The notes beneath the pieces are model-generated. The model did not search any database and was not told the DNA's origin. It was given only the letters and a program-made list of their open reading frames with translations. Source: Poa pratensis (taxonomy: Eukaryota > Streptophyta > Magnoliopsida > Poales > Poaceae). Taken from it: a stretch of DNA of 64,000 nt. The stretch is taken from positions 19,277,412 to 19,341,411 of the forward strand of contig CAMZMU010000111.1 in the NCBI GenBank assembly GCA_947311845.1, read 5' to 3'. Every line of letters starts with the position of its first letter. Position 1 is the first letter of the stretch. Positions 55,435 to 64,000 of this stretch are shown here, piece by piece. The translations under genes and the position numbers were made by a program.

Positions 55435-57267
55435 ATGGGGTCTAATCCGGGAGGAGCGCACAAGGCGGCCGTCGGCGTCGTCGGGAAGGAGCTTCCATGG
55501 GGACGGCGTGCGCCCCCGCCGGAGGTGCTGGTGGTCGGGCTCCTGGGCACCATGGCGTTGCTCGTCTTCTCGTTCGGCGGCGGCGGCAGCCGGATGTCCA
55601 TCGCGCTGCCGAGGACGGGAGCGGGACTCGTGCGCAAGCAAGGTGAGCATCCGTGCAATTAATGAAGCCGTGAGCTAGCTAGTGCAATTGTTGTAGCGCA
55701 CCAATGAAAATCCATTCGTCGGGAAGGAGTACTAAATTTGTTGAAGCCATGCATGTATCGTGCAGCTGCCGCGGCGTCACCTGGTCGTGATGAAAAGCCG
55801 GCATCGTCGTCGCCTCGGCACGACCAAGACGGCCGCCTCCTCGGCGGGCTGCTCTCTCCGCACTTCGACGAGCAGTCGTGCCGTTCCCGGTACGCGTCCT
55901 CGTCGTCCCTCTAACGCCGCGCATCACCGTTCCGCCCGTCGTCGTACCTCGTGGAGCGCCTCCGGCGGTACGAGGCCCGGCACAGGCGGTGCGGCCCCGG
56001 CTCCCCGCACTTCAAGGAAGCGGTCGAGCACCTGCGCTCCGGCCGCAACGCCGCGCTCTCGGCGGAGTGCCAGTACGCCGTGTGGACGCCGTTCAACGGC
56101 CTCGGCAACCGCATGCTCGCGCTCGCCTCCACGTTCCTCTACGCGCTGCTCACCGACCGCGTCCTGCTCGTGCACGCGCCGCCCGAGTTCGATGGCCTCT
56201 TCTGCGACCCCTTCCCCGGCAGCTCATGGACGCTGCCCACGGACTTCCCGATCACCGACTTTGACGGCACCTTCACCATGACGTCGCCGACGAGCTACAA
56301 GAACATGAAGCAGGCCGGCGTGATAAGCGGCCGTGACAACCTCAACGCCACGGCTGAGACGCTGCCGCCGTACGTGTTCCTCGACCTTATCCAGTCTTAC
56401 ACCGGCGCCGCCTTCTGCGAGACCGACCAGCGCGTGCTCGCAAGGTTCAACTGGATGGTGGTCAAGTCCGACGTCTACTTCGCCACCGCGTTTTTCCTCG
56501 TGCCGGCGTACAGGCGCGAGCTCGAGCGGCTGTTCCCGGAGAAGGAGGCCGTGTTCCACCACCTCGCGCGGTATCTCTTTCACCCGTCCAACGACGTGTG
56601 GGCCATCGTTCGCAGGTTCCACAAGGCCTACCTCGCCGGTACAGACGAGCGCGTCGGCCTCCAGGTGCGCGGCTTCCCGGAGTTTCCGGTGCCGTTCGAG
56701 ACCATGTACCGGCAGATCATGCGGTGCTCGGAGCAGGAGGGCTTGCTTCCTAAGGCAGCACGGAAGGACGGCGCGGCGGGAAACTCCACCGCCGTGTCGC
56801 CGAAGAAGAAGCTGACATCGATACTGGTGACGTCGCTGTCACCGGACTACTACGAGCGCATCCGCGGCGTGTACCGAAACAACCGGACGGAGTCCGGAGG
56901 ACACGTGGCCGTGCACCAGCCGAGCCACGAGGGGGTACAGCACACGGAGGCGCGCGGGCACAACCAGAGGGCGCTGGCGGAGATATACCTGCTGAGCTTC
57001 TGCGACCGCATCGTCACGACGGCCGTGTCCACGTTCGGGTACGTCGCGCACGGGCTGGCTGGGGTGCGGCCGTTGGTGCTCCTGCGGTCGCCGTCGCCGG
57101 AGACGCCTGCCGAGCCGGCGTGCGTTCGGTCGGTGTCCGTCGAGCCCTGCCTTCAAGCCCCGCCGGCAGCGGTGTGTGGTGCGCCAGAAGGAAGGGACAT
57201 TGGAGCCCTCGTGCCTTATGTCCGGCATTGCGAGGATGTCCATAGAGGTGTCAAGTTGTTCAGTTAG
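55435..57267 (+). pseudogene. Second GT37 alpha-fucosyltransferase gene with an in-frame stop
   Basis: Exons are 55435-55642 and 55766-57267 (CAAG|GTGAGC, CGTGCAG|CT). Exon 1 gives a short tail and one membrane segment (about residues 31-47, VLVVGLLGTMALLVFSF). Exon 2 is in frame but meets TAA at 55912-55914 (codon 119), where the intact paralogue has a Tyr codon in SSLYR. Beyond it the same frame stays open for 450 codons with all GT37 motifs: FNGLGNRML (179-187), FHHLARYLFHPSNDVW, VGLQVRGF, HNQRALAEIYLLSFCD and VSTFGYVAHGLAG. Only one lesion is seen, so loss is very recent, polymorphic, or a base-call error. An N-terminally shortened protein from a downstream start would lack the membrane anchor. 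Codon 119 is numbered from ATG 55435. Confidence 0.88.
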
Positions 57268-57362
57268 CGCAGCGATTTGTTTGCTCATGTTGTAGTGTTG
57301 TACATGTGATTTTATTTTTTGACATGTTGTACATGTGAATTATTGAAGGTGCAAATCGTTAC

Positions 57363-58768
57363 GGGCGCTTTGGTGGCCTGCAGCCACTCTTGCGCCCCGC
57401 TAGATTAGGCTGCGGATGGCCTGATCTGGCGAGACCAACCTCTGCGTCTTGTGCGTGCCGTTTGGCAGTCTGCATCACACTGCTAGCACAGATTGTGCAC
57501 ATTGTTTGATAGCCAGCAGCGTCCCAGAAAAGGAAGCACCGATGCAAAGTTAGGTGTTTGGTTGCCTCCGAGCTCGATTGTGCTCACCCCTTGCTGCTAA
57601 TGGTGAGCTTACCATACTACATAGATGGTAATATAAGTTCATCCAGTCCTAGCTACTACGAATGGCAGTTCATCAGTACATCCCTAACTACTACGAATGA
57701 CAATTTATGAAATAGCATTACAGTCTAGAGGTAACTAGGAAAGGTTCGGAAAGGGGCAGGGGAATCAGTCCTTCTTGTTCTTCTTTTTCTTCTTCTTCTC
57801 GCTGTGCTGAAACTCATATCCTGGGGGCACCTCTGTCATCCCATATTGTCTGAGCTCACTCCATCCTTTTAGCCTTCCAAGTTTCATTATCTCCTAGGGG
57901 GACACCGTGGCCGCCCAGATGTTGATCGTGAGGCGTCACGTCTTCCTCAGAGGGAAATGTTCATCTATCCCCCACCGTAAGATCCAATTGTGAAGAATGC
58001 AACATGCAAGAACTAGCTTTTAATTGGGTCTCGAAAGGGTGGAATGTATTCTGGTCAAGGATCTTGAATCTGTTCTTCAGTGCAGCAAATGCTCTTTCTA
58101 TGGTGACTCTAAAGCTAGAATGATGGAGATTGAACAATTCCTTGGCATTATGCGGACCATTCCTTGAACTGAACTCGTTTAGATGGTACCTGGTCTTTCG
58201 GAATGGTGGCAGATCTACAGTACCGGATGTTGTTCAACTAAAACCACTGTCAGTTCGGAGAGATGAAGTGGCTTACCGTCGCCATTGGAGAAGATGAACA
58301 GTAGATGGTGTAGAGCTCCTCCTGCCGGCCTTCAAGAAGACGACGCGGATCCGGTGCCGGAGAAAAGGGGAGACAAAGCTGCTGCGGAAGAATACGCTCT
58401 CGAGCTCCTCCTGGAGGCCGAGGAGACGACGTCGACGATACGGTGGCGGAGAAGATCGACACGAGCCGCCAGTGAAGATCCGGGGTGGTGAATTTTTGGG
58501 TTCTCTATGGCGGGCGGTGAGCGAATAGAGGTGGAGGTGAGAGTATGTGGAGCGCGAAAAGGAGCATGTCGTCGTCGAATTTTGCAGCCGCAAGACTTGG
58601 CTCCACGGGCACGCTCGATTTGAGCGTGCCTGCTGGGCCTGGCTCAGCGCTGCATCAATGAGCGTGTGAGCCACAACGCGGGCCTGCTGGCTGCTGCGAC
58701 CAACCAACCATCCCAGTTTTACAGCTGGCGGGTCTGTTTGAAAATGTTGCAAGCCACTAAACGCGCCC
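57363..58768 (-). mobile_element. PIF/Harbinger element (1406 bp)
   Basis: The left end GGGCGCTTTGGTGGCCTGCA and the right end (reverse) GGGCGCGTTTAGTGGCTTGC are related TIRs. A 3-bp TAC is present on both sides (57360-57362 and 58769-58771). The interior carries a transposase C-terminal half on the minus strand. Together these fit Harbinger. Confidence 0.75.
57765..58209 (-). pseudogene. Harbinger transposase, C-terminal half, frameshifted
   Basis: The minus strand reads PPFRKTRYHLNEFSSRNGPH then NAKELFNLHHSSFRVTIERA and FAALKNRFKIL, the DDE_4-type region before the last catalytic residue (the E of IERA). One base shift then leads to LVLACCILHNWILRWGIDEH, the hallmark ACCxLHN motif. The end is basic, with a Lys-rich nuclear-localisation-like tail before the TGA at 57765-57767. 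N-terminal catalytic residues are missing, so it is inactive. Confidence 0.8.
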
Positions 58769-59099
58769 TACATCTAGGCCCCACCTGGGAGTTTGGTTCA
58801 TTTCCCACCTGTTAATTTCCACAGGGGTATTTGCCAGTGCTCGGCTGATACCAGTGACTGTCACTGAAATACAACGGTATACATGCTGTTTGGGTAGCCT
58901 GGCAGTCAGCCGGGTATCACGTACAACACCAAGACAAGCAATGACATGTTTGGACACAAAATGCTTGAGATAAATTCTTATTATAATCATCATGTAATCA
59001 CAAGAGAAAAGGGATCCAGAATTAGAGAAAGCAATATTAGAAAAGAGATGGTCCAAGTTCCCCGTTACTTTGATTCGCAACTGAACTGCGTAACAAATA

Positions 59100-59222
59100 C
59101 TCACTCCGTTTCAATTTAGTTGACTTCCTATCCACCAAATGTGGATGTATCTAGACATGTTACATATATAGATACATTTACATGTGGTGCATAGCAAGTC
59201 AATTAAATTGGAACGTATGGAG
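59100..59222. mobile_element. Stowaway MITE (123 bp)
   Basis: The ends CTCACTCCGTTTCAATTTAG and CTAAATT-type GGAACGTATGGAG are inverted with TA at 59098-59099 and 59223-59224. Confidence 0.85.
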
Positions 59223-59407
59223 TATATGGTATTGTAATAATCTAGTTTAAAAGAACATAGTTATAGTCATGTAACCAGATAGCATGGGAACAATGACCCA
59301 TAAGAATATTCAGGTCCAAGCTTTCATATTTCCTGTGAATTGGAAATTAGCACCGTGAAATTATCATCCAATTCCATTCTGTAGGAATTCAAATAGTCAT
59401 AGTATGC

Positions 59408-59703
59408 ACCACCAAGACTGTGCTAGGATGGTTAGGAGGGTAGTTGTACCCCCAGCCCACCAGAGTTCAAACCCCAGGTTTGACGCTGGTGTTTCTCATT
59501 TAAGACGATTTTTTTCCAGTGGGAGGCGACGTTTCCGTCGACATCGAGGCGCCTGTGGTGACTTCGTGAATCTCAAGACTCGACCCGCTGGCTCAGTCTC
59601 TCGGAGGTACTCATAGGGGTAGGGTGTGCGTGCGTGCGTCCATAGGAATGAGTGTGTGCGCGTGTATGTGAGCGTCTACGTTGTATTGTGTTTCAAAAAA
59701 AAA
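59408..59703 (+). mobile_element. Au-like SINE, near full length
   Basis: The head resembles tRNA: AGGATGGTTAGGAGGGTAGT (A-box-like) and GAGTTCAAACCCCAG (B box), the Pol III internal promoter. The body contains GGTGACTTCGTGAATCTCAAG, CTCATAGGGGTAG and a GTGTGCG-rich segment, ending GTATTGTGTTTC then poly(A). A second, truncated copy lies at 12496-12645 on the other strand. Confidence 0.8.
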
Positions 59704-60202
59704 GAACCCACAAGTTATGATTAACTGAAAAGGAGATGAGATTACGAAACATTAACCTCTAACTATCAGAGATGATATTATCTCCAACTCTACACCAGAG
59801 TGAATATGTTGCACACGAAGGCATATGCACCCACTTTTTTTAAAATGCATTAAACCCCTTTTAAAATGTCAAAAAAAATATAACAAAATTCTACGCATAT
59901 ATCTCACAAAAACATGTGCACGACACAAAAAATTTGTGAAATTTTTCTTTCTACCTTGCCTCCTAAAAAATAGTTATTTTCGATGCTAGAAAAAAAACCA
60001 TGAGAAATATTTTTGTCTTTTTTCACAACCCAGATAAAAAATCATTTCTCCGCGAAACATTCTATGCACACATAAAACTTGCAGATGTACACACAAATTT
60101 CTTTTTCTGAATTTTTAAACATTTAGATTGTAACTAGCATGACATGAAGTTTGGTGTGTGTGTAGGTACTTTTAACTTGGTTGACATCTCACTAGTTTCT
60201 AC
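59704..60202. other. AT-rich spacer
   Basis: A/T runs and no recognised feature before the copia LTR. Confidence 0.4.
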
Positions 60203-62425
60203 TGTTGGATGTATGCCCAAAAGGCAATGTATTTATACATCTGATTCATCAATTATGATTTGTATTCTCTATGCTATAACTACGGTGGTTTCTGGATACA
60301 TGATTCAGGGGAAAGCCCACTCGTACGTGTAGAAAATATGAACACGTAAAATAAATCCTATTTTTTTACTGACTAATTTGTTGATTGCTTGATGACACTG
60401 CTTTCCTGGTCATGGACATTGTTTATGTCAGCATCAATGCGTGGCATATTATTGGATAATAATATGGCCGGGTAAACCCAAGTATTGGTATGCTAAGAGA
60501 TTCCGTTAAATCGTCTTTTTGTCCTTAGCTTTATCACAGTAAGGTTATTATATAACATGTCCTATAACCATGAGGTTATTAGGATTATGCATACTGGAAG
60601 AGTTACTTTGGTACCGTCAACGACACAACCGTAACTGGGTGTCAAAACGGCAGTCACTGGGTGGCTTCAAGGTGTGTGTATATCCTAATGTTCTGAGATG
60701 GGAAATTACTCCTCGGTGATTAGAGAGATACGCCCTGGGCCCTCTCGGTATTATAAAGGTATCCAATATGTTCTGCAGACAATGCATGGTGCAGTTACAC
60801 CGTGTGGAATATCATAATACAGAAACGAGTAAAGGGAACTTACCGGTAACGAGATAAGACAAAGATGTAGTGAATCAATTTATTGATTCATGGTAACATA
60901 CACGGATCTATATCTCGGGTGAAGTTTGGTATCGCGGGTAATGGGAATGATATATTAAATAGCCAGCAGGTTCAACAGAGTGTCTTCGCATAACGGTAGC
61001 AGTTATTTAGGTCGTCCACGGACCTGACCATGGCCGGTGATTGTTTATCAAATTATAGCTACACGTTATCGAACCTGTAGGGTGGACACGCTTAAACTAG
61101 GATTGCTTAGTTGTGTATTATGGTTGGTCTGGAACAATGGAGAGAGTATCACCGACATAGTGGCTGCGTGATAGATATGTTTTTATCGGAAAGATTGTAT
61201 TGTGATAGAAGTTGCTATCACAGGTCGGAATTTATTCCGAGGGTTTATATAAGATGGAAATATTTATCCAGAGTATTTTGTCAGCGGAAACTGGGTGTCC
61301 CGGATCATATAAAAGGTGGTTTATTTGATAGGTAATTAATTCGGTGAAATATTCTGTAAAAGGAAATATTCAAATAAGAATTAATTGGACAAAGTATTAT
61401 TTAATTATGTGTTAATTAAATATTGATTTATTTAATTAATAAATAATTATGAAAAATATTATTATAAATTGGAGCCCACCATGGGGCTACCAAGATGGGC
61501 CCGAGGGCCCACCAAGGTAGTCGCACCACCTAGTGGTGGTGGTGGGCCGTGGCGCCGAAGGGGGGGAGGCGCCCCCCGGCCAAACCCTAGTGGGCCGAAG
61601 GCCCATGGGGGGCACTGGCGGCGGTGTCCTGGGGCGGGCCGGCCTAGGGTAGGCCCACCCGCCAGGTCGGTGCGCCGGGGTGGGCCCCACCCGCCTAGGT
61701 CGGTTTGGCCTAGGTGGGCCCCACCTGGCGGCGGCCATGAGGGAGGCGGTGGAGGGGGAGGGGAGTTGGAGTCCAACTTCAACTCCTCATTCCCAAACCG
61801 AATTGGGCAAGGGGAGCTTTCCCCTTGTCCAATCCAAGTAGGATTAGGAGAAAGCTTTCCCTTTGTCCAAGTCCCTCCACCCCTTGGTCCATCTATATAA
61901 ACCACACCCCCTCCTATTTGGAGGAGACACAAGAAACACAAGTAGCTCTCAAGTTTAGATCCCTTCTAGTTGGATTAGAGGAACGTCTAATTAGAGGCAA
62001 CCTATCCGATTAGACTAGATCTAATCTCTCTCTCTCTCCTTCTCATGTGTTTAGATCTCCACCTTCATATACACCAGTAGTGCTTCAAGCTTGGACGGCG
62101 AATCCCTGCTGAACCTTTCCCGGCGCCGCGTGCAAGCTCTCGGAAGGGTGATCCGTCGAACCGCGACGGTTGACCCTCACGCTGTTGGATCAAGGTGACA
62201 AGGAGAGGAGGAGGAGGCGCCGGAATCTCTCTGCCAGGCTTGGTTGAGAGAGACGGCGACGAGCTACATCGACAAATGTCATCAACACTTCTTCCGCTAC
62301 TTCGGTGCTGGTAACGTATTCCATCTAGATCTTCGGATCTTCGTATTCGCATGTATCTTCATAGTAGATCTTGGGAGGTGTTGCGTAGCAATACGAAAAT
62401 TTTAATTTTCTGTACACGCAACCCA
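60203..62425 (+). repeat. 5' LTR of a BARE/Angela-like Copia retrotransposon
   Basis: It begins TGTTGGATGTATGCCCAAAAGG and ends ...TGTACACGCAACCCA. It is followed four bases later by TGGTATCAGAGC, the tRNA-Met primer site. Internal words such as ACGAGTAAAGGGAACTTACC and GGTAACGAGAT, a GC-rich GGGCC block (61490-61740) and a TATA box (CTATATAAACC near 61895) mirror BARE/Angela LTRs. No second LTR is in the window. Confidence 0.82.
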
Positions 62426-62429
62426 GTAG

Positions 62430-62441
62430 TGGTATCAGAGC
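62430..62441 (+). promoter_or_regulatory. Primer-binding site, initiator tRNA-Met
   Basis: TGGTATCAGAGC, the standard plant copia primer site, directly downstream of the LTR. Confidence 0.9.
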
Positions 62442-63099
62442 GATCTATGCGTAGATACATGATTTGATCTAGAGCACTTGGTGTGCGGGCACCGCATAAG
62501 TTTATGCGGGTATGTTATTGAGGTCTATATCTTCTAACATTCAAGTTATTTATGGTGCTTCCCGATATGCGGTCTCGTCTTGTTTCCAGCGACATAGTAT
62601 GATCTCGGACTTCTGGCAATCCGCGGACCTTCCGGCTGCTCCTAGTATGCCCGTCGGCGCCAACGAAGTGCTTCAGTAGCTTCGGATCATATTATAGTTG
62701 GTCTCGTCGACTTGATAGCGGATGGGGCATGTGGACTAGGTCCACACGGGGGTCATGTGCAACTAAATGCAATCGTTTGGGTTAGCATCCGCAACATTCT
62801 TGTGATGTTGGGATGGATAATCACCCCGCAAGGTTAATCTTGCAACATGAATAACTATGCTTGGTAAGGGCTGTAGTATTTTCGATTGTCCCGTTGATCC
62901 TACAGCCACGCTAAAATATGCAAACAGAGTTAGAGGCGTCTAACTCTGTTTTGCAGGACATGTGATGTGGTATAGTCTCGAAATATTATTTTGTTGACTA
63001 ACCTTTGTTTTGTTGGTCGGCGTGCCGTTCTTGTTCGTCGAGCTATGGTGATAGTGGAGGATAGGAGAAGGCATGCAAATGTCGCGAACCTCGACATGG
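62442..63099 (+). other. Copia leader, interrupted
   Basis: 658 bp of internal leader after the primer site. No gag start was recognised before another LTR begins at 63100, so the copia element is cut by a nested insertion or a deletion. Confidence 0.5.
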
Positions 63100-64000
63100 T
63101 GATGCATGTAAAATGCATACATGAACTTTACATTTTATTACATGTTATTTGCATCATATAAGGGTTATATTCATGATTTATATTAAGTTTTGGGGATAAT
63201 TAACAACTCCCCCATTTTTCTGGAATTAACCCTGCGCTGTCAGAAAACCCCTTTTTCTATATTTTGATGTTTCAGGGACCCAAACGACGTCCAAATGACC
63301 TGAAACTTTACGGGGATCATTTTTTTGGAAGGAACGAAACGTAGGCGCAAAGGAATCGAAGAAACGGAGACCAGAAGGCAGAAAGGGGTGGGCCCACGCG
63401 GCCAGATTCCCTGACCGCGTGGGGTCCCCCATCCTGGCCCTCGGGCCTCCGCTGCCGTCGATCTTTCTTCCCGAAGCTTCGTCTTGACCTAAAAACGACT
63501 ATATATAGACCCCCCAGGGCTTTCGCGAAAGAGAGCGCCGCCGAAACACAGAAACCACGAAACAGAGACTGGAGCTGAAGATTGGAGGGGGAAAACTCCG
63601 GCGGGGCGCTGCCGGTGTGGTCTCCTTCCCCTCCAACAACATCTCCACCGACACCATGATGAAGAGGGAGTAGTCCACCCCTGGACTATGGGTTTGTGGA
63701 AGTAACTTATGTATCTCTCCTCTCTATGAGCTTCACTAATTAGTACCGTATGAGCTGCTGAACATGATTACGGTCATCTATGTAATTCCTTTGTGGTGGA
63801 TCTTTATTATGAGTTAATACATGTTTGAGATTGCAATGGTTTTGTTTCAGTTATGAAAGTAGATGCATATTATGTACCCCGTTCTTATTTACTTGTCATG
63901 ATCAAGCATGTTTATGAGAGCATGTGAGGGGGAACGTGTGCATTAGTTGGAGTAACGGGGGGTGGCTAGTGCAGTGAACGTGAGAGAAAGTTCTGCGATC
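63100..64000 (+). repeat. LTR related to the 24-32 kb Gypsy-type element, partial
   Basis: It starts TGATGCATGTAAAATGCATA, the reverse complement of the end of the 24328-26046 LTR, and stays colinear with it to the window end (GAACGTGAGAGAAAGTTCTG corresponds to about 25155-25175). It is more diverged than the two LTRs are from each other. This is either a nested second element in opposite orientation or a solo LTR; the other end is outside. Confidence 0.88.

Noticed and set aside
55951..57267. Treating the second fucosyltransferase as an intact gene starting at 55951
   Set aside because: That start is a GTG inside the catalytic region. Splice sites, membrane-anchor exon and upstream in-frame homology show that the gene begins at 55435.
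61462..61941. Overlapping Pro/Gly-rich frames within the copia LTR
   Set aside because: They are translations of a GGGCC-rich LTR segment, a common non-coding feature of BARE-like LTRs.

Overview
The window is nuclear DNA from a grass, most likely a Pooideae/Triticeae-type genome. The indicators are introns with GT..AG borders, Stowaway MITEs with TA target duplications, SINE copies with the features of the cereal Au family, a BARE/Angela-like copia LTR primed by tRNA-Met, a CACTA element, Mutator (MULE), hAT and PIF/Harbinger elements, and a Helitron. Most of the sequence is transposon-derived; real host genes are few and compact. No tRNA or rRNA gene and no CRISPR array was seen.

Layout. 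1-3416 is the 3' part of a CACTA element: a transposase tail, then a decayed second gene, then subterminal repeats and the TIR. 3417-9400 is mostly AT-rich and I recognise no gene there. 9471-10020 is a broken gene start. 11593-11904 (minus) is an intact two-EF-hand protein. 12300-18400 holds MITEs, a SINE, a 1-kb Helitron, a 300-bp foldback hairpin and a local tandem duplication carrying a LINE-like scar. 18606-19387 is a three-exon PLAC8/cell-number-regulator gene. 20000-23200 is retroposon debris. 24328-32206 is a complete, young Gypsy-type LTR retrotransposon (minus strand; gag-protease only). 32640-36305 is a tandem-repeat tract interrupted by a Pack-MULE-like element. 37700-40120 is a local duplication with a hAT insertion. 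40569-42310 is a Harbinger element containing a nested retroposon. 44495-48085 is a 3.6-kb MULE with an exact 9-bp target duplication.

The functional centre is 48488-57267. It contains two tandem, same-strand GT37 (xyloglucan/galactoside alpha-fucosyltransferase-type) genes, each with a short membrane-anchor exon and a long catalytic exon. The first is intact. The second is complete apart from one in-frame stop in exon 2. Between them lie further diverged copies of the first gene's 3' flank, which suggests the array once had more repeats. The MULE ends about 400 bp upstream of the first gene, and a foldback MITE with matching termini sits about 300 bp upstream of the second.

57363-58768 is a second Harbinger element. 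59100-59703 holds a Stowaway and a SINE. 60203-62425 is a copia LTR followed by its primer-binding site. At 63100 an LTR related to the 24-32 kb element starts on the opposite strand and runs off the window.

All calls were made by reading the sequence. Family names come from recognised motifs, not from database searches.
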